Source: Arenibacter sp. ARW7G5Y1 (lineage in GTDB: Bacteria > Bacteroidota > Bacteroidia > Flavobacteriales > Flavobacteriaceae). Taken from it: a DNA stretch of 64,000 bases. The stretch is taken from positions 271,481 to 335,480 of the forward strand of contig NZ_QJJZ01000002.1 of assembly GCF_003201775.1 (NCBI RefSeq), given 5' to 3'. Positions 1-9,673 of this stretch are shown here, piece by piece. The position numbers and the translations under genes are program-made. The notes below the pieces were generated by a model. It had not been told where the DNA came from. It saw only the letters and a program-made list of their open reading frames with translations, and did no database searches. Position 1 is the stretch's first letter. Each line of letters opens with the position of its first letter.

Positions 1-2
1 AC

Positions 3-2153
3 GGGGTAGAAGCTACGGTCAATGTCATAAAAAAGGAACGATATCTTACTTTGGAGCTCACCTCAATAACCAAGGAGAAGGAGATTGAATTGGTTCTGTG
101 GGGCCCTTTTGAGACCAACATTAAGGAAACTGTTGGAGAAACCGTAGGAGTGGTTCGCAACACGGATTTTGCAATTGGTATTCAAGCCCTGAACAAAAGA
201 ACACTGGGAGGTTATCCTTCCATGGAGGACGATTCAACACCCTCCTTTGATATTTTTGGAACCACAAGTTTGGTGGATATTTCAGACTCCTTGAATATTC
301 TTTATAGGGGCCATACAGCGCTGCCAAAGGAGTACGGGAGCTCTTTACAGGCCTATACCAGAAATAGGGACAAGGAAAGGGTGATAAAGGCAATGGGGCA
401 CGATCATTACGTGGCTCCGGCATTCAAGGATGAAGGAATTGTAGGGTCCAAAATAGCCTTATTTGGTTGCGAACCTGAAGAAGTTTTGAATACTTTGGAG
501 GTCATAGAGTTGGAAGAGGGATTACCGCATCCTACCATAGATGGGGTATGGAGCAAACGTGCCGTTTCCGCCACTTCTGCTTATTTAATTCAGGATTTTA
601 GCACCGCTACAATTGATGATGCAATTGCATTGACCAAAAAGGCCGGCTTACAATATCTGTATCATTCGGGCCCATTCTTAAATTGGGGGCACTTCGATCT
701 GCATGAAAAGGCATTCCCGGATAATTGGGAAAGCATGAAGGAATGTGTTGATAAGGCAAAGCAGGCGGGGATTAAATTGGGGGCCCACACTCTTTCAAAT
801 TTCATAACCAGCAATGACCCCTATGTAAGCCCTATTCCAGATGAAAGACTGGCCAAGGTAGGATCTAGCGTTCTTGTAAACAATATAGATGAACAGGAAA
901 AAAACATTGAAATCAAGGACCCTACCTTTTTTAACCAAATGAGCAACAATAGCCTTCATGCGGTGGTAATTGGAGAAGAGATAATTAGGTACGAAAGTGT
1001 TTCGGAAACTGCTCCTTGGGTTTTATTGGATTGTCAGAGAGGAGCATTTGGCACACGGACCAGTAGTCATAAAAAAGCCGATAAAATTTCGAAATTGGCA
1101 GACCACGCCTATAAGACCTTTTTGACCAATACGGAACTGGGTATTGAAATGTCCACAAGAATTGCAGATCTCTATAATCAGACTGGTCTAAAACAAATAT
1201 CCTTTGATGGTTTGGAGGGGAATTATTCCACAGGAATGGGTGCCTATGGGGAATTGTTGTTCGTTGATGCCTGGTACAATAATCTGGAGGCAGAGGTAAA
1301 GAACAATTACATAATGGATGCCAGTAGGCCGGGACATTATTTTTGGCATATGTTTACCCGTATGAATTGGGGTGAGCCTTGGTATGCCGGATTCAGGGAG
1401 AGTCAGACCTCCTATAGACTCCTGAACCAGGATTATTTTAGAAGAAATTTCATTCCGTGTATGCTCGGTTGGTTTAGTATGCGGGACAACACCAGTTTGG
1501 AGGATATAGAATGGATGCTGGCCAGAAGCGCCGCTTTTGATGCAGGCTACGCCTTGGTTACCTCTGTGGATTTGGTGGACAAGAATGGATTTGGTGATGA
1601 AATTTTGGAAAAGATCAAAGAATGGGAAAAAGCAAGGTTGGGAGGAGCCTTTTCTGTAGCACAAAAAAAGAGAATGGAAAATATTAAGGATGAATTTTCC
1701 TTGGTGAAATTGACCGAAAATAGTTGGAATTTAATTCCCTATGATGTCCAACGTTTTGAGCACGAGTTAAAAATAAGACAGCCAGGAGAGCCAGTGTGGT
1801 CGGTGTTCCAGTACAAGAATGAATTTGCTCCACAGCCTTTGCAGTTTATTTTGACCACAAAGAACAGTACCGTTTCCCAAATAACCATTGAGATCGATGA
1901 TTTCAAAACAGTTGAATTGGACATATCCATTAATAAGGGGGAGAATCTTAAATACGATGGCGGCAACGAGGTAGTACTCTATGATAAATCATGGAACAGA
2001 ATAAAAGGAATCCCTATGGACCCGGGAAAACTGAATGTCAGTAGCGGGGATCATAAGATAAAGGTCCACTGTACGTTTTCTGCCAAAGAGGAGGCAAGCC
2101 TGAAATTGGAAATTAAAACAGCGGGAGCACCAGAGGGAGTAGCGATTAATTGA
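3..2153 (+). CDS. large putative carbohydrate-active protein, 5' truncated by window edge
   Basis: The reading frame is open from the first bases of the window, so the true start lies upstream; the in-window codon at 51 is TTG and is not a convincing start. About 717 residues are visible. I do not recognise the family with certainty. The central part (roughly residues 170-520 of the visible protein) has the look of an alpha/beta barrel of a glycoside-hydrolase-like protein, with many conserved-looking Trp, Tyr and Gly residues (for example WHMFTRMNWGEPWYAGFRES) and a beta-rich C-terminal tail. It is followed by a dehydrogenase, a lactonase and a sodium/solute symporter on the same strand, which supports a role in releasing or processing a sugar. 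A strong terminator directly follows, so it probably ends its own transcript. Function is inferred only from context. Confidence 0.6.
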   Translation, partial: GVEATVNVIKKERYLTLELTSITKEKEIELVLWGPFETNIKETVGETVGVVRNTDFAIGIQALNKRTLGGYPSMEDDSTPSFDIFGTTSLVDISDSLNILYRGHTALPKEYGSSLQAYTRNRDKERVIKAMGHDHYVAPAFKDEGIVGSKIALFGCEPEEVLNTLEVIELEEGLPHPTIDGVWSKRAVSATSAYLIQDFSTATIDDAIALTKKAGLQYLYHSGPFLNWGHFDLHEKAFPDNWESMKECVDKAKQAGIKLGAHTLSNFITSNDPYVSPIPDERLAKVGSSVLVNNIDEQEKNIEIKDPTFFNQMSNNSLHAVVIGEEIIRYESVSETAPWVLLDCQRGAFGTRTSSHKKADKISKLADHAYKTFLTNTELGIEMSTRIADLYNQTGLKQISFDGLEGNYSTGMGAYGELLFVDAWYNNLEAEVKNNYIMDASRPGHYFWHMFTRMNWGEPWYAGFRESQTSYRLLNQDYFRRNFIPCMLGWFSMRDNTSLEDIEWMLARSAAFDAGYALVTSVDLVDKNGFGDEILEKIKEWEKARLGGAFSVAQKKRMENIKDEFSLVKLTENSWNLIPYDVQRFEHELKIRQPGEPVWSVFQYKNEFAPQPLQFILTTKNSTVSQITIEIDDFKTVELDISINKGENLKYDGGNEVVLYDKSWNRIKGIPMDPGKLNVSSGDHKIKVHCTFSAKEEASLKLEIKTAGAPEGVAIN

Positions 2154-2202
2154 GCAGACTTAAATGAAAAAGTAATTCATTGTAAAGGCACAAAAAAATA
2201 TG

Positions 2203-2237
2203 AAAGGGTTGGACTACTATATTGTCCAACCCTTTTT
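2203..2237 (+). terminator. intrinsic terminator after the first gene
   Basis: A perfect 12-bp stem (AAAGGGTTGGAC / GTCCAACCCTTT) with a 9-base loop is followed by a T run. It sits 50 bases after the stop of the upstream gene and separates it from the SDR-lactonase-symporter genes. Confidence 0.85.
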
Positions 2238-2682
2238 CATTTGTCGGATGTAATATTTTAACCATATCTACCTAAGCAATTATATAAATTCCTTAAAAAA
2301 CGGTCTATTTATTTCAGAAAAGTTCACGATATTGAAGCCTGCAAATAAGTATTGAGTGAAATGTTCACAATAAAATGAGTATTTATAAAAACGTATTCCA
2401 CCAGAATATCATAGGGGGAGCAACTACAGTTTTGTAGATTTTTTTGAAAACCCAAACGGGATTTAGTGTTGTGGTTGTTTGTTGACAGCGCCAATTTATT
2501 TGAATATAAATACAGTAGACCATGAAAACGATGGCAAGAAAAAAAGAGCAATACCGTCCCCAATTATGGATAGGGGCTATGTAAATTTATATGAGGTACA
2601 TTTGGACGCGGATATGGATTTTTTACAAGGGAAATCGGGAGGTGAGGTCCCTAGGGATTCCCATAAATACTATTGATTAATC
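2238..2682. other. intergenic stretch without a convincing gene
   Basis: About 445 bases lie between the terminator and the SDR gene. A 65-codon open frame at 2479-2676 begins only with TTG, has no recognisable domain and no supporting spacing, so I do not call it a gene. The stretch presumably carries the promoter of the downstream operon, but I cannot place the boxes with confidence. Confidence 0.5.
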
Positions 2683-3447
2683 ATGGATTTTAAGGATAAA
2701 GTTGCTATTGTTACAGGAGCTGGACAGGGTATAGGCTTGGAGATTTGCAAACAATTGGTGGCCAACGGGGCCAATGTTATTTTAAACGATTTGGACGCCG
2801 CTTTAACAAAGGAAGCGGTGGCCAACTTGGATGGTAATGAAGGAAATTGTATTGGTCTTGCAGGTGATTCCAGTGATATGCAGCTAATAGATAAAATGGT
2901 AGATTCGGCAGTGACAGAATTCGGGAAACTGGATGTGGTGGTGGCAAACGCAGGCATTACCCTATTTGGGGAATTCCTTAGCTATACTCCGGAATCTTTT
3001 TTTGAGGTTATGAAAGTGAATTTGGGAGGGAGTTTTTTTCTGGCCCAGGCGGCAGCCAAATTAATGAAAAAGCAAGGCTTTGGAGGGTCAATTCTTTTTA
3101 TGTCTTCGGTAACAGGGCATCAGGCACATGAAAACTTGGCGGCCTATGGTATGAGCAAGGCCGCACTGGAAATGCTGGCCAAGAATTTGGTCATAGAGCT
3201 ATCTCCCTATAAAATAAACGTCAATACCGTGGCGCCCGGTGCTACCTTGACCGAAAGGACAATGAGTGATAAGGACTATTTTGGAACTTGGCAGAAGATC
3301 ACTCCAATGGGTAGTCCGGCTACTGTTAATGACATAGCCCAGGCCGTGTTGTTTATGGTTTCCGATAATGCCAAGCACATTACGGGTCAGAGTTTGGTGA
3401 TCGATGGAGGTTGGACCGCGGTCAGTCCGTCTCCTTACAAGAAATAG
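2683..3447 (+). CDS. SDR-family NAD(P)-dependent oxidoreductase
   Basis: A classical short-chain dehydrogenase of 254 residues. The cofactor-binding motif TGAGQGIG is at residues 11-18, NAG at 89-91, and the catalytic Ser141/142, Tyr155 and Lys159 are all present (YGMSK). The C-terminal segment ITGQSLVIDGGWT is typical of the family. Length is normal. The next gene encodes an SMP-30 lactonase and the one after that a sugar/sodium symporter. A reasonable reading is that this enzyme oxidises an aldose at C1 to a lactone in the cytoplasm, with the lactone then hydrolysed by the neighbour. Substrate cannot be read from sequence; a uronate or polyol dehydrogenase role is the main alternative. Confidence 0.9.
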   Translation: MDFKDKVAIVTGAGQGIGLEICKQLVANGANVILNDLDAALTKEAVANLDGNEGNCIGLAGDSSDMQLIDKMVDSAVTEFGKLDVVVANAGITLFGEFLSYTPESFFEVMKVNLGGSFFLAQAAAKLMKKQGFGGSILFMSSVTGHQAHENLAAYGMSKAALEMLAKNLVIELSPYKINVNTVAPGATLTERTMSDKDYFGTWQKITPMGSPATVNDIAQAVLFMVSDNAKHITGQSLVIDGGWTAVSPSPYKK

Positions 3448-3506
3448 CGGTTTCCAGATGTTTAACCGATTTAAATTTAATATGACCTTAATTGGTCAAG
3501 AAATAA

Positions 3507-4403
3507 ATGACATTTCTAATTATGAGTCCAGAAGTTGTATGTGATAAAATATGTGAATTAGGGGAGGGCCCGCTGTGGGATCCAACCAGAAAGTTAATCT
3601 GTTGGGTAGACATCCTAAAGGGTCATATCCATGAATGGTCAGTAGTATCCGAAGAACTAAATACCATTCAGGTAAGTCAAATGATCGGAGCCATGGCCAT
3701 ATGTAACGATGGGAACTATATTGCCGCCATGAAAAATGGTTTTGGTTTTGTGAATCGCGAAACCGGTAAAGTTGATATGATTGCCAATCCAGAGGAACAT
3801 TTACCGGAAAATAGGTTTAACGATGGCAAATGTGACCCTTACGGTCGCTTTTGGGCTGGCACTATGCCCATTGCAGAAGATAAATCCTCCGGAAGCCTGT
3901 ACTTTTTGGATACTTCATTAAATGTTCAAAAAAAGGAAATTAATATTGGTGTGTCCAATGGTCTGGCTTGGAGTCTGGATCATAAAACAATGTATTTTAT
4001 AGATTCCCCGACCCGCCAAGTAGTGGGATATGATTACGATAAGGAAAGTGGGAAATTGGCCAATAAAAGAACAGCCATTGCGATTGCCGAGGAAGACGGC
4101 TTCCCCGATGGCATGACCATAGACCATGAGGGAATGTTATGGGTTGCACATTGGGGAGGATGGCAGGTGGCCCGTTATGACCCTGTAACAGGAAAAAAAA
4201 TGTTGTCCATTAGTATGCCGGTTTCCCAGGTTACCTCCTGTTCTTTTGGGGGTGATTCCATGGAAGATTTGTACATTACTTCGGCAAGGAAGGGGCTTAG
4301 TAAGGTGGAGCTGGAAAAGCAACCCTTGGCGGGGTCTTTATTTGTGGTTAGGAATAGTGGTCACAAGGGGTTCCCTGCCCATCGGTTTATGAACCTGACT
4401 TAG
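3507..4403 (+). CDS. SMP-30/gluconolactonase-family protein
   Basis: A 298-residue six-bladed beta-propeller lactonase. The metal-binding residues of the family are visible: Glu20 in LGEGPLWD, Asn105/Asp106 in RFNDGKCDPYGRFWAGTM, Asn151 in GVSNGLAWS and Asp201 in FPDGMTID. The family hydrolyses sugar lactones using a divalent metal. It lies 59 bases after the SDR gene and 71 bases before the symporter, all on one strand, so the three probably form one operon for import and oxidation of a free sugar. An internal ATG at 3522 would give a start closer to the family's usual N-terminus (residues MSPEVVCDK), and the true start may be there. No signal peptide is evident, so it is probably cytoplasmic. 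Confidence 0.9.
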   Translation: MTFLIMSPEVVCDKICELGEGPLWDPTRKLICWVDILKGHIHEWSVVSEELNTIQVSQMIGAMAICNDGNYIAAMKNGFGFVNRETGKVDMIANPEEHLPENRFNDGKCDPYGRFWAGTMPIAEDKSSGSLYFLDTSLNVQKKEINIGVSNGLAWSLDHKTMYFIDSPTRQVVGYDYDKESGKLANKRTAIAIAEEDGFPDGMTIDHEGMLWVAHWGGWQVARYDPVTGKKMLSISMPVSQVTSCSFGGDSMEDLYITSARKGLSKVELEKQPLAGSLFVVRNSGHKGFPAHRFMNLT

Positions 4404-4474
4404 GATATTGTCCTTCCAAATCTATCTACAGAAATTGCTAATAACATAAATCAACGAAACCAAATTAAATTATA

Positions 4475-6100
4475 ATGAAGGGACTGGACGTACTGGATTG
4501 GGTTGTGATCATTGCTTATTTTGTGATACTGCTTGGTGTTGCCTGGTGGGTAATAAAACAAAAGCAGAAAAATACAGAAGACTATTTTTTGGCAGGACGG
4601 AACATTGGCTGGTTTATGGTAGGTGCCTCCATATTTGCTTCCAATATTGGATCGGAGCATGTGGTGGGATTGGCAGGCAATGGGGCCGGGGATAAAATGC
4701 CATTATTGATTTATGAGCTCCATGCCTGGATCGTTTTAATGTTGGGTTGGGTGTTTTTGCCATTTTATGCGAGAAGCGGGGTATTTACAATGCCCGAATT
4801 TTTGGAAAAGAGGTTTGACGCTCGTTCCCGTTGGGTACTTTCCATAGTGTCCTTAATTGCCTATATCCTTACAAAAGTATCCGTAACCATTTATGCTGGC
4901 GGGGTAGTGGTATCTGCCCTTTTGGGAATTCCCTTTTGGATCGGGGCTGTGGCTACGGTGGCTCTTACCGGATTGTATACGGTTTTGGGTGGAATGCGGG
5001 CGGTAGTCTATACAGAGACCATACAGGCCATTGTATTGGTACTCGGGGCAGGAATCCTTAGCTTTATGGGACTTGAAGCGGTAGGAGGCTGGGGAGAGTT
5101 AAAGGAAACCATTGGAGTGGATTATTTTAATATGTGGCGGCCCAATTCGGATCCGGATTATCCATGGCTTCCATTATTTCTTACCAGTACCATAGTTGGA
5201 ATCTGGTATTGGTGCACAGACCAAGTAATTGTGCAAAGGGTGCTTACTGCCAAAAGTATTAAGGCGGGTAGAAGGGGAAGTATCTTTGGGGCACTTTTAA
5301 AGCTGATGCCCGTTTTTCTTTTCCTTATCCCAGGGGTAGTGGCCCTGGGGCTTAAAATGCAGGGGAAATTGGACTGGGACAGCCCGGATGAGGCTTTTCC
5401 GGTATTAATGAGCAACCTATTGCCTTCCGGTCTCCGAGGGTTGGTGGCGGCAGGCCTATTGGCAGCCTTGATGAGTTCACTGGCTTCCGTATTCAATTCC
5501 TGCTCCACTTTGTTTACCTTGGATATTTACAAGAAACTAAAACCGGATAAGCCGGAGGAGGAGTTGGTGAAAACCGGTAGGACGGCAACCTTTTTTGTGG
5601 TAGGTCTGGGCCTATTGTGGATACCTGTAATTACAAGGTTGTCCGATGGGTTGTACGAATACCTGCAGAATGTACAGGCCTACATTTCCCCACCGATCAC
5701 CGCGGTGTTTCTTCTGGGGATTTTTTATAAGCGAATAAATGCCAATGGGGCAATTGCTACCTTGGTAGGTGGATTGATTATAGGGTTTTCCAAACTGACC
5801 TTGGAAATTATGAAATCCAGTTTTTCGGAGGGCAGTTTTCTTTTTAACCTGGCCGACATTAACTGGTTGGTATTTGCGGCTTATTTCTTTGCCCTCTGTG
5901 TGGCTATCGCGGTTATCGTGAGTATGTTTTATCCGGCCCCGTCGGCAGCACAGTTGTCCGGTCTCACTTTTGGTTCGGTAACGGATAAACAGAAGGATGA
6001 AAACAAGGCCAGCTATAATATGTGGGATATTATGGCCTCCGTACTGGTGGTGATCATAGTGGTGTACATCATGATATCTTTTAGTACGCTTGCGTTGTAA
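4475..6100 (+). CDS. sodium:solute symporter (SSS/SGLT family)
   Basis: A 541-residue integral membrane protein with about 13-14 hydrophobic segments. The N-terminal region (DYFLAGRNIGWFMVGASIFASNIGSEH) matches the sodium/glucose-type members of the solute:sodium symporter family, which carry the SNIGSEH signature near the sodium site. It would import a monosaccharide or polyol across the inner membrane with sodium, fitting a marine habitat. It ends the SDR-lactonase-symporter group and is convergent with the next gene, 31 bases away. Substrate is inferred to be the sugar oxidised by the SDR; the sequence does not identify it. Confidence 0.92.
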   Translation: MKGLDVLDWVVIIAYFVILLGVAWWVIKQKQKNTEDYFLAGRNIGWFMVGASIFASNIGSEHVVGLAGNGAGDKMPLLIYELHAWIVLMLGWVFLPFYARSGVFTMPEFLEKRFDARSRWVLSIVSLIAYILTKVSVTIYAGGVVVSALLGIPFWIGAVATVALTGLYTVLGGMRAVVYTETIQAIVLVLGAGILSFMGLEAVGGWGELKETIGVDYFNMWRPNSDPDYPWLPLFLTSTIVGIWYWCTDQVIVQRVLTAKSIKAGRRGSIFGALLKLMPVFLFLIPGVVALGLKMQGKLDWDSPDEAFPVLMSNLLPSGLRGLVAAGLLAALMSSLASVFNSCSTLFTLDIYKKLKPDKPEEELVKTGRTATFFVVGLGLLWIPVITRLSDGLYEYLQNVQAYISPPITAVFLLGIFYKRINANGAIATLVGGLIIGFSKLTLEIMKSSFSEGSFLFNLADINWLVFAAYFFALCVAIAVIVSMFYPAPSAAQLSGLTFGSVTDKQKDENKASYNMWDIMASVLVVIIVVYIMISFSTLAL

Positions 6101-6131
6101 GGATTATTCGAACCCTTTTTAAGTTCGGCTC

Positions 6132-7016
6132 TTACCGAAGTTTTTTTCTAAAAAAATCGATGGTCCGTCCCCAGGCCAATTCGGCCGCTTCCTGGTCGTA
6201 CCTTGGGGTGGTATCATTGTGGAAACCGTGATTGGCCTTAGGGTATATATAGGCCTTATATTCCTTACCATGTTTCTTTAAGGCTTCTTCATAGGCGGGC
6301 CACCCTTTATTGACCCGTGTATCCAATTCGCCAAAATGGAGCATCAAGGGGGCGTTAATTTTGTCTATGTCTTCTGTGGGTTGTCCGCCGTAAAAAGGAA
6401 CGGAGGCCCCCAGATTCGGCACTTTTACAGCCATCATATTGGATATCCAGCCTCCAAAACAAAATCCGACCACCCCCACCTTCCCGGAGCACTCAGGGTG
6501 GGATGTCAAATGTTCGAAGGCGGCTATAAAATCCTCCAACATCTCATCGCGATTTCGATTGCTTTGTAGTTCACGGCCCTCATCGTCATTGCCAGGATAA
6601 CCGCCCAGAGGTGTCAAGGCATCTGGGGCCAAAGAAATAAACCCTGCAAGGCCGGCTCTACGCCCAACGTCTTCGATATGTGGATTTAATCCGCGGTTTT
6701 CATGGACCACAATTATTCCTGGTAGCTTTCCCTTGGCATTGGCCGGTCTGGAAAGCAAGCCTCTTATAGTACCTCCACCCTTGGGGGAATTGTAATGGAT
6801 GTGCTCCGATTTTAGTTTTGGATCATTAGGCTTTATCTGGATTTTCTTTACGTAATCAGGAGAAATAAAACTAAGCATTGAAGCTACTGTAAGCCCACCT
6901 ACTGCATAGGTCGATAATTTATCCATGAACAGCCTTCTGCTCACCCTGTTGTGGGCGTAGTCATCATAAAGGTCAAAAACCTCTTGTGTAATGTCTTCTT
7001 TTTTCAATGGTTTCAT
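6132..7016 (-). CDS. exported dienelactone hydrolase-family alpha/beta hydrolase
   Basis: A 294-residue protein with the dienelactone-hydrolase catalytic triad: Cys186 in VGFCFGGW, Asp232 in FGELDTRVN and His263 in ANHGFH. Glu106 in the HENRG motif is also typical. The N-terminus carries SRRLFMDKL at residues 26-34 followed by a hydrophobic stretch, which looks like a twin-arginine export signal, so it is probably periplasmic or membrane-anchored rather than cytoplasmic. The family hydrolyses lactones and esters. It is transcribed toward the symporter gene with only 31 bases between them, so it is not part of that operon, although the combination with a lactonase next door is suggestive. Confidence 0.88.
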   Translation of the reverse strand: MKPLKKEDITQEVFDLYDDYAHNRVSRRLFMDKLSTYAVGGLTVASMLSFISPDYVKKIQIKPNDPKLKSEHIHYNSPKGGGTIRGLLSRPANAKGKLPGIIVVHENRGLNPHIEDVGRRAGLAGFISLAPDALTPLGGYPGNDDEGRELQSNRNRDEMLEDFIAAFEHLTSHPECSGKVGVVGFCFGGWISNMMAVKVPNLGASVPFYGGQPTEDIDKINAPLMLHFGELDTRVNKGWPAYEEALKKHGKEYKAYIYPKANHGFHNDTTPRYDQEAAELAWGRTIDFFRKKLR

Positions 7017-7324
7017 GAGTGTATATTTATCGTTAAATGTGTTTTGCCTCCATAGGATACATAAGGCAAAAATGAAGCCTTATAATGCAGTACTTATTAA
7101 AAGTATGAAATTAGTTTTAACTTTTATGGGTAATTATGGGGCCTGGCTTATATTCTTGTGTCAAGAGTACAATTATTGTTGAAACAAGGGAATTATTAAA
7201 TCGAAGTTGCATGTGTGGTTGTATTGTGAAATGGATTTCTGCATGTCTATTTTAACAGTGGTTCGGAAGGTAAATTCTTAAAATGATTTAAAATTAATAA
7301 TGAATTTTAAGGTTGAATTTTGCT

Positions 7325-7332
7325 TATATTTG
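7325..7332 (+). promoter_or_regulatory. possible Bacteroidota -7 box upstream of histidine kinase
   Basis: TATATTTG matches the TANNTTTG -7 element used by the Bacteroidota housekeeping sigma factor. I do not see a good -33 TTG element at the usual spacing, so this is tentative. It sits about 46 bases upstream of the first ATG of the kinase. The rest of 7017-7377 holds no gene I can support. Confidence 0.35.
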
Positions 7333-7377
7333 TTTTCCGATTTAATGGGAAATTGAACCATTAAGGCTTCCCCCCAA

Positions 7378-9255
7378 ATGAGTTTGTTATGCATTGGCCG
7401 GTGTTCGGATTCCAACATTAGGTTTAACCATATAATAGATTTCAATTTGCTTAAACGATTGCTTTTAAAATTTGTCAAATATTACCTTCCAATACTTATA
7501 TTAAGTGTTTTGGCGGTTTTTTGGCTATACAAAAAGGAGCATAAAAAGTTGATTTCCTTACAGCAAGAAGAACTCTCCGATACAAAGCAACTGATCGTTG
7601 AACTTCTAAAACCCATGATAGCCAGTCTCTATTATTGGGAGAAATATAATTTTGTTGCGAGCGATTTTGATCCAGAACAGAATGCACATTTAGAAAAGAA
7701 AATTGGTGATTTTGTCATTGGGATGGACAGTTATAATCAATTTAGACTTATTGACTTATCAGGAAAGGAGGTATATAGACTTAATAGGCAGGACGATGGC
7801 AAAATAGTAAAGAGTTTAGCGCTTCAAGATAAAGCCAATAGGGATTATTTTAAAGAGACTACAAACCTTAAAAAAAATCAAATCTATTTGTCGCCATTAA
7901 ATCTAAATCGGGAAAACGGGGTATTGGAATTGCCATATAAGCCAATGATTCGAGGGGTGGCACCTATATTCGATGCTCATGGAGCCCGGTTGGGAATAGT
8001 AGTCATTAATTTTAGTGCCGAAAGGTTCTTGAACTTGTTGAAAAAGGACAATCTTTATTCCTTTTTGTTGTTAGATCGTTTTGGCAATTACCTTGTAAGT
8101 AAGGATGGCACAAATGAGTTTGCCCATTTAATTCCCAATAGCCGTAATGTTACGTTTTATGAAGAACATCCCGACATGGCCGATTCATTGCGTAGTAAAG
8201 AATCTATATCCCTATACAAAAATGGGGGTCTCTGGATAAAAACCGAATTGGATTTTAAAAATGAACTCGCCCAAACTCCTTTGTTTCAGAATAGATTAGC
8301 AGACATTAAGACCAACAATAAATGGGTGCTTATAAAACATCTGGATTCCAAGATTTTAAATGCAAGGCTGAAAAGCGAGATCATTACAATACTCCTTATC
8401 AATATGTTGGCTATAATGGTTGTTTTTTGTTTGTCATATCTTGAAGCAAAAAGTGATACTGCAAAAAAGAAGTATATGCAGGCTCTTGAAATGATTAACA
8501 AGGAACTGGAGGACAAAACTACCGAGCTGGAAAATAAAAATAATACCTTGGCGGTCATGCAGAATAAACTGGAACTGCGCAATGCCCAACTTTTGGAGTA
8601 TAACAATATTGTTGCCCATAATCTAAGGGCACCTACCACAAGCGTTTCTGCTTTGGTGTCCATGTTAAATGAATCCAAGGATTATGAAGAGGCCAAGAGT
8701 TATTTTCCCAAATTGCAAAAAATAACCCATGCCATTAATACCCTAGTGGATGACCTTCTGGTCTACGTAAGGATTCTGAACGATGATGACCAGGTTGATA
8801 TGGAAAATATTGACTTGGAACCGCTGATTGAGGCCACCTTGGATTTATATGTAGAAACTTTGGATAAAGAAACCATAGACGTGAAGACCGATTTTAGTGC
8901 ATGGAAAGAATTGACTTTTTCAAAAATCTATTTGCAGAGTATAATGCAGAATCTAATTTCCAATGCAATAAAATATAGGGATCCCAACAATAAGTCCGTC
9001 ATTTTTATCCGTACCTTATGGGAGAACCATCGGAAGGTTCTGGTAGTGGAAGACAATGGTGTAGGGGTGGATCTGGATCGTTATGGCCGTGATATTTTTA
9101 AATTATATAAAAGATTTCATCGTGGATTATCTGGAAAAGGTATGGGTCTGTTTCTGGTGAAAACACAATTGGAATCGTTGAACGCCAACATTGAAGTTAC
9201 CAGTAAATTGGGTGTGGGGACCACCTTCAAAATAATATTTGACAGCTATGAATGA
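7378..9255 (+). CDS. membrane sensor histidine kinase
   Basis: A 625-residue sensor kinase. A first membrane segment is at about residues 34-51, followed by a periplasmic sensor region to about 330 that resembles Cache-type sensors, a second membrane segment at about 335-354, a coiled coil at about 360-405, and a HisKA-like helix with the phospho-accepting His414 in IVAHNLRAPTTS. The ATP-binding domain shows an N box (QNLISNAIKY), G1 (VEDNGVGV) and G2 (GKGMGLFLV). Kinases with the HNLRAP variant are common in Flavobacteria. The gene overlaps the response regulator by 8 bases (ATGAATGA), so the two are translationally coupled. The first ~22 codons before the hydrophobic region may not be translated; a later non-ATG start is possible. 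Confidence 0.92.
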   Translation: MSLLCIGRCSDSNIRFNHIIDFNLLKRLLLKFVKYYLPILILSVLAVFWLYKKEHKKLISLQQEELSDTKQLIVELLKPMIASLYYWEKYNFVASDFDPEQNAHLEKKIGDFVIGMDSYNQFRLIDLSGKEVYRLNRQDDGKIVKSLALQDKANRDYFKETTNLKKNQIYLSPLNLNRENGVLELPYKPMIRGVAPIFDAHGARLGIVVINFSAERFLNLLKKDNLYSFLLLDRFGNYLVSKDGTNEFAHLIPNSRNVTFYEEHPDMADSLRSKESISLYKNGGLWIKTELDFKNELAQTPLFQNRLADIKTNNKWVLIKHLDSKILNARLKSEIITILLINMLAIMVVFCLSYLEAKSDTAKKKYMQALEMINKELEDKTTELENKNNTLAVMQNKLELRNAQLLEYNNIVAHNLRAPTTSVSALVSMLNESKDYEEAKSYFPKLQKITHAINTLVDDLLVYVRILNDDDQVDMENIDLEPLIEATLDLYVETLDKETIDVKTDFSAWKELTFSKIYLQSIMQNLISNAIKYRDPNNKSVIFIRTLWENHRKVLVVEDNGVGVDLDRYGRDIFKLYKRFHRGLSGKGMGLFLVKTQLESLNANIEVTSKLGVGTTFKIIFDSYE

Positions 9256-9673
9256 CCTAAGTTTTTTTCTAATCGATGACGATGAGATTTTTCAGTTCAT
9301 AATGAGAAATACGATTTCGGAAATAAGTCCAAATATTAAGATCCAGTTTTTTTCCGATGGCGAAAAGGGAATCGAATTCCTGAAACACAATCTAGGTACT
9401 GCAACCAATCTTCCGGATATTATCCTTTTGGATGTAAACATGCCTTTTATGGATGGATGGGAGTTTCTTAACGAATATAAGTCACTTCAAACCGAAATTA
9501 AAAAGGATATTAACATTTACCTATTAACATCTTCCAATAATCCCAATGACATAGCCATGGCAAAAGAAATTAGTACATTGTCGGGTTATTTGGTAAAGCC
9601 AATATCAAAGGAAGGAATCAAAAAACTAATTGGTCATTTTCCAACAGATGAATGGTATCATAACGACTTTTAG
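9248..9673 (+). CDS. single-domain response regulator (CheY-like)
   Basis: A receiver-only protein of 141 residues. The acidic pocket Asp10-Asp12 and phospho-acceptor Asp62 (LLDVNMPFMDGWEF) are present, along with the conserved Lys in LVKPIS. There is no output domain, so it signals through protein-protein contacts or a phosphorelay. I chose the ATG at 9248 that overlaps the kinase stop rather than the in-frame TTG at 9239, because the ATG gives the normal receiver N-terminus and the usual coupled overlap. Its partner is the kinase immediately upstream. Confidence 0.92.
   Translation: MNDLSFFLIDDDEIFQFIMRNTISEISPNIKIQFFSDGEKGIEFLKHNLGTATNLPDIILLDVNMPFMDGWEFLNEYKSLQTEIKKDINIYLLTSSNNPNDIAMAKEISTLSGYLVKPISKEGIKKLIGHFPTDEWYHNDF

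Noticed and set aside
121..423. 100-codon minus-strand open frame inside the first gene
   Set aside because: It lies wholly antisense to a clearly coding frame and has low-complexity, Pro-rich composition with no domain.
2479..2676. 65-codon open frame before the SDR gene
   Set aside because: Only a TTG start, no recognisable motif and no conserved spacing; treated as non-coding.
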